Positions 35,301 through 46,659 of a DNA stretch of 64,000 nt are shown piece after piece (positions within the stretch are counted from its first letter, which is position 1; each line of letters opens with the position of its first letter). Source of the DNA: Pleodorina starrii. Lineage: Eukaryota > Chlorophyta > Chlorophyceae > Chlamydomonadales > Volvocaceae. Made by a program: the position numbers and the translations under genes. A model generated the notes under the pieces. That model was not told where the DNA came from, did not search any database, and saw nothing but the letters and a program-made list of their open reading frames with translations. Location of the stretch: contig BRXU01000004.1 in NCBI GenBank assembly GCA_030267565.1, forward strand, positions 4,904,501-4,968,500, read 5' to 3'.

Positions 35301-37543
35301 CGCGGCGGCGGCTCCCCTGCCACCTGCCGGCAGCGGCACACGGCGCCGCTGGGGTGCGGGCGAAGCGCCTGACTGTACGACATGTACGTGTTGTACAGCG
35401 CCTTGCTCAGGTCAGGAACTGCGGGCGTGGAAACGAAAGGAGGCGTGGAGGTGAACCAACGCAGCCGGGGAGCGCGGGCCTTCCATGTTTGAATGGTTTA
35501 ACGGTATGAGCGCCAGTGAGCGCATGAAGTTATTACAACTTCTACTCTTCAAGTGGTTGGCCATGGGGAAGCGGCAATACGGGAGCTTCCGGCGACGGTT
35601 AGAATACGTCAAACATGGTTTTACAGTGATACCCCGTGGTCGTGTACCAAACATGGCTACGCGTTTTGTGAATGAAAGAGATGCCACCTAGGTCATCCAT
35701 TCCGTTCGGCGGGGATTGCCGCTCGCACGTGTTCACGGTCGTGCGTGATACGGCGCTCGTGGACCTGGTGGGAAGCCCCTCTTGTGCCGTACGACCCCCG
35801 CAACGGGATGCCGCGCCGTTCCACACCGTGCTGTATACCGTACCTTGCAGCGCCGGCAGCGCCTCGAGCGCGAGGTGCCCGTGTAGGACGGCGAGGCAGC
35901 GTACGGCATCCACGAACTCGGAGTACGACATGCCGGCAAGCATTAAGGACGGCTCCTTCTGTGCCATGTTTAGGAGACGTTCTGCGGTATCGATGGCCGG
36001 TGGCAAATTGCGCGCGCTGTGTGTATGTGTGTGTATGTGTGTGTATGTGTGTGTATGTGTGTGTATGTGTGTGTACGTGTGTGTATGTGTGTGTTAGGTT
36101 ATGTGATACGAGGACAGGCGAGGGGCACAGAGAGGATGTGAAGTGCGGCGCCACGAATTTGGGCGCGAGGGTGAGAGCTGCGCCCCCCAAGGGTTAGACG
36201 GGACGGGGGCCAGAGAGGCGCTGGGAAGCGAATGACCCTAATGTAAATTCAGCCGCGGAGCTCGGGCCTGCGCCGCGCGACGCGTTTCACGTGTAGCGGC
36301 GGCTCTTGTGGCCCGGGTGGCGTGTACGAGCATTCGCAGCAGGTCAATCCGGCGGGCGTTTGCCGTTTGGGAGGAGCATCCGCGGCAAAATGTTGCCCAT
36401 CATACTGCGAGTTGAGCGCCGCTTCTGGCGGTCGCGTACCGATGTCATATTCGGCCAATCCTAGCAGCTGTCCCACAGAGGCCAGCGCGACCATGACGTT
36501 ATCGCTGTGCAAGGATAGTCGATCATCTGAGCGCAGGTAATTAAATGTCTCCTCCACATGCTGGCCCACGGCGTAAACCACAGCAGCATTGGGTAGAAGG
36601 AGGCCCTGCCAGGAAAACGCGCTGGGAATTCTAACACCGGATAATGAGACAGGGACCATATTCATATCTGCTTGCCTGCGCTCGATGTTGCTCGCTGGCC
36701 CTTTGCCGATTTTCCCTGAACATCCTTCTACCTAGCTACTGTGCGCACGTCTGGGAAATGACAGGGTTTTGACCTGAAATCTTTCCTGTTCTAAAAACAT
36801 TTGTTATCTGCATGACACAGCTATTCCTATCCCAGCATAGGTATACCAGCCGACGATGGAGCCTCAGCATCTTAGCACCATTGACAAAGAGTAATTCTAC
36901 ACGTTTCGTGCTCAATTTACCTACTGAATAGTAATGGGAGACTGAAACTCTTGTTTTCCGGCAAACATGTTCGATGTACGCGTAGTACTGCAAGTAGTGG
37001 GTCGCAGATAGAGGAGCGAAGTCCAAACGGCAACATATGTGTCGTTTTACGATTACCTTAGAATGCTATACAATTAGTTGCACTGTTGTCTTCCATGTAT
37101 AGTAATTGTAAAAGGGAGAATTTGGGTCGTGTGGTTTCGCCGACGCGGTATGCGGAGTTCCATCCCTTCAGGTGTCGTTACAGTTTGATAGTTCCACAAG
37201 CTTAAATAAGACCACAAAGCTGAACATGTGCAACGCTGAGACTTTTGAGGTGAGGAAACCGGAGGGTCACTCCTGAGAGCACATGGCACAGCCCGACATT
37301 TGATAACGCCCACCAAGCTCTGGGCTTCTTACTCACACACACGTCACCAACACGAGGAATAAATGAACTCGGATATGAAATACGATACACTGGCTCCGAA
37401 AGGAACAACGCGTCAGCGAACTCGAAGGGGCCGTCCATCGCATGCCGGGTGGATCCTGCCGGAACCGAAATCCAGCTAGGCAACTGCAAAGCTGTAGCAA
37501 ACAAACTCCACGCCCTCAAAGTAGGCATATCCCGCGATAGCAT
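29319..37543 (-). CDS. PLAT/LH2-domain protein with coiled coils and unrecognised N-terminal half
   Basis: Ten exons: 37543-37343, 37065-36921, 36667-36440, 35981-35844, 35418-35242, 34896-34805, 34380-34252, 33892-33508, 33048-31757, 31283-29319 (TAG). All phases agree, giving 1,583 residues. Residues about 880-1020 form a PLAT/LH2 beta-sandwich split by the last intron: RYGVVVRTSDQPGAGTDADV, then VSTFVFTAADVGEVHSLRLR, SWHLESVQV and RYRFPHRGWVD. PLAT domains bind lipids or partner proteins. Coiled coils lie near 744-820, 1197-1235 and 1312-1365. Residues 1-500 (for example LAGMSYSEFVDAVRCLAVLH, LFWESFLRLCRDAGI, YKEVPLNLGGTWSLPHLTF) look like helical, EF-hand-like segments without calcium loops; I do not recognise the family. 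Exons 1-4 use far less GC-biased codons than the rest. Exon 1 to 2 is the weakest join, and more 5' exons may exist. Confidence 0.75.
31284..31322. repeat. GGGAA/GGGGA short repeat at an intron edge
   Basis: A GGGAAGGGAA run lies just inside the last intron of the PLAT gene; on the sense strand it is the pyrimidine tract before the acceptor. Confidence 0.8.
36018..36094. repeat. GTGTAT microsatellite
   Basis: About 13 imperfect GTGTAT/GTGTGT units lie within the third intron of the PLAT gene, some 35-110 bases from the next exon. Confidence 0.9.
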
Positions 37544-40500
37544 ATGTAAGGCCAGCCTCCATGGGTGCAAGGCCGGGATGCCCTTCCAAACATGTGTAGG
37601 AAGGGCGCCAGAGGGTCCTGGTCTCCTGGAGAGTGGAGACCCATGGGTCCGTTGGCCCCTGTGTGCCTGTGCCCTACAAACAGGATATAGGGTGCCATTT
37701 TGACATGGGGCAGCCTGAAGATGTTTTGGTACCTTACAACATCGCCCGAGGTGCCACTAAAGTGCCAAGGCAGTCTTCCCTGACTGCAAAAAACATCGTC
37801 AGGTGCATTCTATTAGGGCAGCATCTTGCAAGATCTCAACGGATCAACACAAGTAGATACGAACAATACGAACTTCAGCGAGTTGCGGGTTGCGGGGATG
37901 AGCGCGCATACGGGTGACTGTGTTAACGCCGTCCTATCGCCCACAACGCCCACTGTAAACAACAGCAACAGCCCTACCAGCCCCACCACCTCCTTCCCTC
38001 CACGACGGCCGGGGCCTGCTTCGCAGGCGCAGCACGCAGCACTCCTCCCTCCCGCACATTTGGCGTCCCCTCTTTTGACCGTTTGAGTCACCCTCGACGA
38101 CCTGCTGGCCCAACTCCCCCGCTTGCAGGCCGGCCGGCTTGCTTGGCGTCCTTCTTTCTTCTTCCCCTCCCCAGACGCTGCAAGGGTAGACAATCAGACG
38201 AGATCAGGACATGTCGCACACGAGACACACCGCATCCTCCCGTCCATCGACTGAAGGCAGTCGAGTGTGGACGGAACCTTTGCGCGCGCACACACACACA
38301 CAGCAACCACGGACCCTGAAGTCAGCCCCATATGCCGTTTGAGGACGGCACAGACCGTGCACATGGCACAGCATACATCTGCTGGAAGTTGAACAGACGG
38401 GCCCCAAAATGCATCAGGAAAGGTATTCGTTGTCCCGCAACCAGTTCAGCCCTGCACGCAGCCCAACCCAGCGCGACCCTCCGTACAATGTACGACGCAC
38501 GATCCGGTACCGGCACGATGTCCGTGACAGCCGACGCATCACCTTGATGTCGATGTCGATGTCGATGTGAAAATCATGCCATCTGGAGCATACGGTTTCA
38601 GTGCCATGGAGAGAAGCTAAAATGCCCACATCAGAGCGAGCGAAATAGATAAATACTCCCGAGCGCGCGCGCACCGCTCGCATGCGCCCCGCCCCGGCGG
38701 CGAGTACACGCACGCACTCGCCACGCAGCCGCACACACTCGTCCTCCGGCCTCACCACTGTACCCTGCCCACCGCCCCGGAACCTCCACCCGGCCCCCGC
38801 CGCGGCGCGGCCTTCGCCTCCGCCAACGCCACCGCCTCCGCCAACGCCATCGCCTCCGCCTTTGCCTCCGCCGGCACTAACTTCTCTGATCTGTGCCCGT
38901 CAGTCCGTCCGTCCGTCAGTCTGTCTGTCAGTCTGTCAGTTTTGCCCACGTCGCCCTCCTGCTGCACCTCCGCCCCCACCTCGACACTTCGACCCCCACG
39001 TCTTCAGGTCGCACCCGGCTGCTGCGGACGGCCCAGCCGATGTCCCTCCGCTGCCGTTCCCCTAAACGGCAAGCCCGCCAAAGGGGCCCAGCACCCTCCC
39101 CGGGCCTCCCCCGGGCCATCGCCCCCATTTGCATCAGTCCCCGGAACGACCCTCCCTGCTCCGCCCCCCTCTTCCGGCTTACGGTATCAGCACGCCAACA
39201 GCCATTGCTCTGCTTTGACGTCTCTCTCCCCATCACCGCCGTCCTCGCCCCCAGATATTTCGCAATGCGCACATCATCGAGTTCGATACATGAGGCCTGA
39301 CCCACCCTTTTGATGCGTGGGTAGTTTACCAACCGGAAATCAACCCCACGTCGCATGACCCCAGCCACACGCCGGACCTCCGGTCCCCCACCGCCCCCCT
39401 CCGGCTTGCCTTTGGCTGAACTATCTTTGGGCCCTCCCCATCGAAGTCGAAGAGGCCTCTGCCGCCTTCACGAGCCTGCCTTGACAAAGAACACGCACGA
39501 TCAGGCCCCCGTCCCCCTGACCCAGCCTGACCCACCCCCCATCCCCCTGACACCTGCCTCCTCATCCGCATTGCGCATATTACCCAACATCGAGTTACCG
39601 TACCGGTAGGCAGCTAACAAACATCCATCCCCGGATTCCCCGCAAATACTGCCACCAGGGCGAGGAAAAAGGTCCCACCCCGTATCGCATTAAAGCCTTA
39701 CTTCATCACCCGAGCAGCGTTTCCGAACAACAGCACATGAGCGAGCCTATCCCCGCCCCGCCCCGGCCCTCTAGCCCCCAGGCCTGCGTCGCGCGGCGGC
39801 GCCCAACCTGCCAAACCGCGGCCCCCCCCCGCTGTCCACCACCAAACCACCACCAAACCACCAAACCACGGCCGCCCCCGCTGTCCTCTCCTCCTCAGCC
39901 CTGGTTGTTCCCGCTGCAGTGCGCGGCCAGCTGAACCCAAGTGCTTCACCCTCCAAAGGACACCCTCTTGAGCGCACTATACTGCTACAGCGACTGCTTC
40001 AGCCGCATTTCCTATGCTACACAGTCGCCAAACACAGTCCCACCCGGTTGATGACATTGTACAAGATTAGCATTTATCCACCCGACGCAAAATGAAACCC
40101 AATAGTTCACAGTCTCAGCAGTAACAGCGGACGGAGACATAGCCCCGCCCGTTACCGTATCACGCACCCCGCCGTCGGCATTTACCGTAGGCCGACACCC
40201 ACACCCACAGCCCCAGCCAAATCCCATGCCGTCTCAACTCAAAAACCCAAAAAACCCATCCACCCCGGGCCCCTTCGCCCCATGCCGTTGCCCCGATCCC
40301 CGCTCCCCTCTGCCTCCGACCCCCACCCCCACCCCATGAACAACAACGTTCTTCGTCCTGCGGCCGCAACCCTCCCACCGTCCGTTCGCTAACGCCGTCT
40401 CCTTCTCCGCTGCGAAATTCTCTTTATTTCCCACCGTCCCAATCGCCGCACGCCATCGCCATCGCCATCGCCGTTTCCCCCTTTCCATCTCATCTCATCG

Positions 40501-40605
40501 TATCCCACCTCACCTCTCCACACCTACCACCTCTCTGCATCTCATCACCTCTCCTCATCTTAACCCCCATCTCATCCCATCTCTCATCTCTTATCTCATC
40601 TCATC
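37544..40605. other. Gene-poor stretch upstream of PLAT gene and downstream of kinase gene
   Basis: About 3.06 kb. It should hold the PLAT promoter, perhaps missed 5' exons, and the kinase 3' UTR. The first kilobase is less GC-rich. Repeats include GATGTC units (38546-38568), CGCCTCCGCCAA-like units (38810-38875), GTCCGTCAGTCT units (38900-38940) and CTCAT-rich DNA (40480-40608) against the kinase stop codon. No frame has convincing coding character. Confidence 0.6.
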
Positions 40606-43600
40606 TCAACTGGTGTGGTCGGGCGGGCAGTACTTGAGCATGCGCGTCAGCTCATCCACAATGTGAGCGCACGCGGGCCTCTCGGTCGGATTGTCCGCCC
40701 AGCAGCTGCTGATGAGGCGGCGTAGAGCCAGCGGGCAGGCGCCGTCATCCTGGGGGATGGGCAGCCGGGCCTTACGGGTCACCACCTCCCTGTAGTACTC
40801 GGTAAGCGTAAGGCCCTGAGGGGACAGCCGGAGGGGGGCAGACGGGGGAGTAAAACAGTAAATTGCGAGTTGAGCCGAGCGGTTTCAAGATGGTGGGTGG
40901 GGGGTGGTAAGGCGTTGGTATTTGATCAAGGTAAGATCGCCCTTGCACGTCGTGAGCGTGAGCGTCAGCGCACGGTACTCGAAAGCCGGGGCAGACCAGA
41001 GCAGAGCAGAGCAGGCAGACGAAGGGCTGGTGGTGGTGGTGGTGGTGGGGTGTGTGTGTGTGCAGCGGGCCGGAGCTGCCTGCTTCCTTCCCCCGGGTGC
41101 AGAACAACCTCTGCCGTGCATTTTTCTTAACAGTCGACACTTGCAACCACTCGCAGGCAGCACACACAAACCCTAAGTACACACACGCGCGCGCCCGCGC
41201 TCCCAAGCCCTCACTCGGCTCAGCCTCAGCCTCAGCCTCAGCTCACCTGGAAGGGCCGCTTGCGGGTCACCATCTCCCACAGAATCACGCCGAGGGACCA
41301 CTGCGGCGACGAACAAGGGCGCGGGCGAGGTCGAGGGTGAGGGCGAGCGTGAGGGTCTTGATGGGCGGATTTTGGTGTCTTGGTGGGGGCAACGCCCCTG
41401 ATAGCCGCACCCACATCGACACCGAGAGGCGTTGCCGGTGGCCCTTTTCTCGAGCGGGGCCACTCCCTCTGCCGCCCATCCCATCAGCTCTGGCGGAATG
41501 CTGCCGCTGGCCGCTCTCCCTTCCTCCCTACTTCCGTCCCTCCCTCTCCCTCTACCTCTACCTCTCTCTCGCCCGTCGCCCCTCGCCCCTCGCCCCGCCC
41601 CCGCACCGCACCGTGTCGCATTTGTCCGTCAGGAGTCCGTCCTCCGATGTGAAGCACTCTGCAGGCAGGGCAGCAGATACCGGTAGTGCAGCCAGTCAGT
41701 CAGCCAGTCAGTCAGCCAGTCAGTCAGCCAGTCAGTCAGGCAGCCAGGCAGCCAGTCAGTCAGGCAGTCAGTCAGGCAGGCAGGCAGCCAGTCAGTCAGG
41801 TAGGCAGGCAGCCAGTCAGGCAGGCAGCCAGTCAGGCAGGCAGGCAGGCAGGGCAGGAGAGGCCAGGCCAGGCAGGAAAGGCGGCAACTCCAACGCAGGG
41901 AGGGGCGGAGATGGGCTGGCGGGTGCCAGACACCCCGCTTCTCACCAACACCGCTTCAGTGAAGTCCTTTTGCGCAGCACAGAGCACATTACATGCCTTT
42001 GGTGTTAGCCGCCCTCCCTCCTGCCCTCCCTCACTCCTCTTTCCCTCCCAAGACCTCGCAGCCTGGCCCTGCCTTCCCACCTCGTCCCCGACCCGTCCCT
42101 CGTGCCTCGGCCCCCACCGCCCCCCCCGCTCCGCTGCGATTTTCTCTTTATACCCCCGCTCCCCTCTTGCCTGGTGCCATGTAGCCGATTGTGCCGACCT
42201 CCGGCGCCTTTGTGTTGATGGCTGCCGACGTCTTCACCCGGGCCAGACCAAAGTCACAAATCTGCATCATCAGCAACAGCCGCAAGGCGCAGCAGTACGG
42301 ACAGCGGCAGGGACAGCAGTGAAAATACAGCAGGGCCGGTAGCAGCAACAGCAGCCGCGGCGGCGGCAGCAGCGGCGGCAGCAGCGGCGGCAGCGTCACC
42401 GAGACCAGCATTCGGGTCCGGCCACCCAGTGGATGCTCTCGCCCACCGCAAGCCAGCTCGCACCGCCTCCCCACCCAAACGTCGCCTCCGTTCCTCGGCT
42501 GCGGGTTCTAATGATCACCCAACCCACAAACGCTGGAAAGAAACCGCGCGAGGCGAGGCGAGCTGAGGCGCCCAGCCCCAGCCCCAGCCCCAGCCCCAGC
42601 CCCAGCCCCAGCCCCAGCCCCAGCCCCAGCCCCAGCCCCAGCCCCAGCCCCAGCCCCAGCCCCAGCCCCAGCCCCAGCCCCAGCCCCAGCCCCAGCCCCA
42701 GCCCCAGCCCCAGCCCCAGCCCCAGCCCCAGCCCCAGCCCCAGCCCCAGCCCCAGCCCCAGCCCCAGCCCCAGCGCCAGCCCCTGCTGTACCGCCCGCCC
42801 GGGGCCTGGCCCACCTTGGCCGTCCCGTTTGCGTTGATGAGCACATTGGCTGGCTTGAGGTCTGCAACACAGCAGCAGCACACAAGAACACCGCTCAGGG
42901 GAGCCGGGGCCCCGAATAGAACAAAGTGGTGCGCGCGCGTGGTGCGCTTTCAAAGCTCCAAAGTGGTTCAACCGGAGGCAAGGCGCCCCCTGGGTCTCTA
43001 GAAATTGCCTTGCGCCGACACGGTGCACTTACAGCAGCTAACGGTGGCGGCCAGAAACAAACCCCGCGGGTACGCCGCGACGCGCGACCTCCAACCGGCC
43101 ACTTCAGCTCAGTCCAGCCGAAGTTCCCCGTCGGCGACGCAACGGCACGGCCGCAACGAGCCTTTGCCTGCACGCTCATCATCCCACGCCCCGCCCCGCC
43201 CGCCCTTCACGTCCGCCACACCTCAACCCTCCTTCGGCCCCCCAACCCCCACCACCCCCACCCCCCACCCCACCTCGGTGCACGATGGCTGGGCTCCTGG
43301 TGTGCAGATACTGCAACCCACTCGCCACATCCAGAGCGACCTTCAGCACCCGCCGCAGGCTCATGACAGGCGCCGGCGCCCCTCCCAAACCACCCACACT
43401 TCCTCCGCCTCCGCCTCCGCCTCCGGCTCTGGCCCCCGCAGGGGGCGCCGCCCCCACGGGCCTCCATACCGCGGCGGCTGCCGCCGGCGCCGCCGGCGCC
43501 GCCGGCGGCGGCGCCGTGTTCCTGGGGTGCAGCCATGCGTCCAGGGATGTCTCGCAGAGCTCCGACAGCAGAAAGACGTGTGGCGGCTGGAGGCTGCCCC

Positions 43601-45512
43601 CCAGGAAGGCCACGATGTTGGGGTGGCGCAGCGGCGCCATCACCACCACCTCTTGGACGAAGGTGTGCAACTCCGAGGTGGTGCCGCCGAACAGCAGGCT
43701 CGGGGGCAGCATCTGAGTAAGCGCAGGCGGGGCAGTCGGGGCGGGCGGGGCAGTCGGGGCGGGCGGGGCAGTCGGGGCGGGATACCACAAGACAGGGGTA
43801 AGGGTGCAGGGGTGCGCGACTGGATACATCACAGGGCGCCCGCCCCTTCCCCCCCTCCCGGAGTCCACGCGCCTGAGGTGTTACGGTGTCTGCCCGCCCC
43901 GCCGACTCCAACGCCCTGCCAGAGCGTACCTTTACGGCGCACGGCTGGCCGTTGTAATGCCCTCTGTGCACCGCCCCCGATGCCCCGCGCCCCAGCGGCG
44001 GGTCCGCTGACAGCACCACCTGGCTGTCCAGATCCACCTGCAGACTGATACCCGCCCTGGAAGCCTCCGCAAGCAGCGCGGGGGGCAGCACACAGGGCAC
44101 CGGGGGGCCCAAGGGGCACGAGTCGTCCAGGTCGCCGCTGCCCACCTCGTCGGCTGTTGGGGAGCGAGAGCGGCAGCGGGAGCGGGGGCCAGGGAGGGCG
44201 GGAGGGCGGAACCGTGATCGGCGGCGCGCTGCATGCCGGAAGCAGGAGATGCAGCGGCGGGGCGGCGCCAGCCACACGCCAGCCACGTGCCCCACAGCCC
44301 CACAACCCCACAGCCCTACCACCCGCGCCTCTTCTATGTGTGAGCGAGAGAGCGAGAAACGCGTCTCGTCGTCCCAGCGCCCCCCGGGCAGGTTGGGGGG
44401 CGGTTGTGCGACGCGTTACACTTCCAACCTCCTCCCCCCCAGCACTTTTGGGCTGCTTTCTATACCCCCAAACTCTCCATCCCGGACTCCCGGTCCTCAG
44501 TACTCAGCTCCTCACCCAGATAGCGCATCTCCTCCTCCTCTTCATGCTCGTTCACCCCATCCACCCCGTCGAATGACGATGTCAGCCCCACGCCGCGGGG
44601 CGGCAGCGGCGCCGTTGAGCAGCTCTGCGCCGTCCCCAGCAGCAGCATCGCGCCGCTGCCGCCTCCCCCACCGCCACCCCCGCTCTCCAGCATCGCCGCC
44701 GCGGCGGCTGCTGCCGCTGCGGCGGCGTCGCCCGCGCCCATCCCCATTTCCACGGCGCAGCTCCGCCGGCGCCCCACGGGCGTGCGCGCGCCGGCGCCGC
44801 CAGCGCTCAGGCCGCTGGACCGCTGCGCGGCTTGAGAGACGTACGGGGGGCTGCCGGGGGAGGAGGCGCCTGGGTGCGCGAGATAGGGGTAGGCACCGCC
44901 CGAAGCCATCAGGTTGCCGTGGGCTGCTGCTGCGGACTTGATGTTGACGGTGAGGGCTCGTGTCCAGTCGGATTCCGCCAAGTGGCCGACTGAGGGGAGT
45001 TTCTCCAAGGGCAGGGACAGGGGGGTTTCCGTGGATCGGCCGGTCGGGCGGCAGGAGGAGGCGGAAGTGAGATGGGCATTTTTCCAGGGAGCGGACGTGG
45101 AAGGGATGCAGGCTGGAGGTCCGTGTTGTTGTCGTAGGCTCGGGATGGGCGCTGACGACAGGCGCTCGTGCTCCACCAGGCCCTGAGTCGCCGGCTTGCA
45201 AAGCGCACCGGCCTCCAAGGAAGGGTTGAAGGTATTAGGAGATGAGGACTCGAAGGCGGTGGCGCGGCAAAAGGGGCTGTGGTCCGTTGTCTTCCGCATT
45301 ACGTCATGATGCGCAGGTCCGCTGCCTTCTTCTGGTTTTGCCGCGCAAGAGGCAGGCGGCAGTGCGCTTAACGAGCGCTTGAATGATGATGACGAAGACG
45401 CAACCGGCACTTGGGATGGTGTAGGCGCTGGCGTTTGCTGCTGGTGTGGCGTTTGCTGCGCTTCCTTCTTAGCATGGTCTTTCGCGAGGAGACGTTTAAG
45501 TGCCGCCTTCAT
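40606..45512 (-). CDS. TKL-type (Raf/MLK-like) protein kinase
   Basis: Eight exons: 45512-44516, 44153-43930, 43712-43274, 42861-42815, 42261-42171, 41658-41612, 41300-41247, 40815-40606 (TGA), 702 residues. Residues 1-332 are a Ser/Pro/Ala-rich regulatory region with an acidic end (EEEEEMRYL). The kinase domain follows: glycine loop GRGASGAVHRG, ATP-binding lysine K407 (CAVK), alpha-C region FVQEVVVMAPLRHPNIVAFL, HRDLKPANVL with catalytic D554, ICDFGLAR (DFG at 572-574), GTIGYMAPE ending at E600, and WSLGVILWEMVTRKRPFQ. All key residues are present, so it should be active. GTIGYMAPE and the C-lobe are typical of tyrosine-kinase-like Ser/Thr kinases. A Gly/Ala/Pro insert of about 45 residues lies between hinge and catalytic loop. 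APE is only recovered by using a GC donor. Substrate unknown. Confidence 0.93.
41659..42170 (-). other. GC-AG intron in the kinase gene
   Basis: The fifth intron starts GCAAGA after CCAG, the classic context for GC donors, and ends CTGCAG. Joining here makes the split codon G/AG, giving MAPECF and restoring the invariant kinase APE motif. No GT donor does this. Confidence 0.85.
41691..41862. repeat. CAGT / CAGG tetranucleotide satellite
   Basis: CAGT units interleaved with CAGC and CAGG run for about 170 bp inside the GC-AG intron, close to its acceptor. Confidence 0.9.
42571..42773. repeat. CCCCAG hexamer satellite, about 33 copies
   Basis: An almost perfect CCCCAG array of about 200 bp fills most of the fourth kinase intron, starting about 40 bases downstream of the exon carrying the catalytic HRD/K motif. 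In the sense direction of the gene it reads CTGGGG, which can form G-quadruplexes. Confidence 0.97.
43728..43791. repeat. GGGGCAGTCGGGGCGGGC tandem repeat
   Basis: Three to four 18-base units in the second kinase intron, immediately upstream (in gene direction) of the acceptor at 43713. Confidence 0.85.
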
Positions 45513-46659
45513 CCTGACAGGACTTCTATTTCAGCCCACACAGGAGAAAGCGCAGTAATGCGTTGGGCGACCGCCTTGCGGGCCGAAAAAACACTGTTTG
45601 TAACAGTAATGAAGGCCTGTGTCGGTGCTCCACTTGTAAGCATATGTATTTTTTCAACTGGTAAACGTCTGAGCTGTAGGCAGAGGAGAGATTGGGTTCA
45701 GGTGAGGTGACGATACGGCCATGTTGTGTTTGTCATGCGGCTTTCTGGGCTAGCGGAGGAGCAAATTTAATCTTATTAAAGTTTCTAAATTTATACTTGT
45801 TCATTGTTGTGCGCCTGACAGGAAAACTGCGAGAAATGATCATGTATTAATAATGCATTTTCGGTTAAGATTCAGTGGTGATTTGAGAGATTTAAGAGAC
45901 GGTGCCGCGCTGCCGCCGATTGAGACACCCGCTAAGCAGACTTACTTCAGTAACCTATCATGTCAAACAGTTCCACTCAGTTGCGCACTCATTGGACACA
46001 TCCAGACGCACGTGTGGTCGCCTTGCCCTTGCGTGGTCTGAAGACGGCAGGTCGCAGGGACCAGCGCAACGGACAACGGGTTGCCCTTCCAAGCCGCGTT
46101 GAAACCGGCTGCAGCAATGGCGCGTTTTACGTCTCCAAACGCCTGTTGGCTCATGTCAGAGCCATCAGTGGACAAGCTCTGCTGCATGAATTGTTCGACA
46201 GTCGATCATCGGTGCAGACCAAGTGCAGACCGCACCTCGCACTGCCGCGGCCGAAAACCAAACCGTGGACCAGCGACTCAGCGACACATAGGAGCAACCC
46301 AGCGAGCTCCCTCAGCAGCGGGATAAATGCGTGTTCTGCGAAGAGGGGCCCAATACGGTGTCTTGCGGCGGGCGCACAGAGCTTCACGGTCCAACCCCAC
46401 AGGCCTGCCGCCTGCCGCCTGAGGAGCTAGGCATTAGGGCTGCAGTGTGTGGCTGCCTCGGGCACTAGGCGGCATCGCACAAGCAGCCCGTATATCACGT
46501 AAATGTCTGTGATGGATGACACATCGACAAAATTTACGCGCATGAGTACGATGCGCCGCGAGGTCACATTGCCGTACGGGTCCCCCGCCAACCGCTCGTG
46601 CACCAAATTGATACTCGAGCGCGACTTCACATTTGCGTAAGCCACGATTGTCAGTCATC
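45513..46659. promoter_or_regulatory. Head-to-head spacer, kinase / F420-reductase-like gene
   Basis: This 1.15-kb interval must contain both promoters. A distinctly AT-rich patch lies at 45760-45860. The short frames at 45960-46430 and 46081-46326 have no recognisable product. No certain promoter element. Confidence 0.5.

Noticed and set aside
38322..38758. Frames that could be more 5' exons of the PLAT gene
   Set aside because: No start, donor and phase combination linked them convincingly to the exon ending at 37343.
41691..41862. CRISPR-like regular repeats
   Set aside because: Plain CAGT/CAGG tetranucleotide satellite with no spacers, inside a nuclear intron.
42396..43028. 210-codon minus frame made of Gly-Leu repeats (and the plus-strand Pro-Ser version at 42433-42837)
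   Set aside because: It is a translation of the CCCCAG satellite plus flanking intron; the kinase exon at 42815-42861 lies in another frame.
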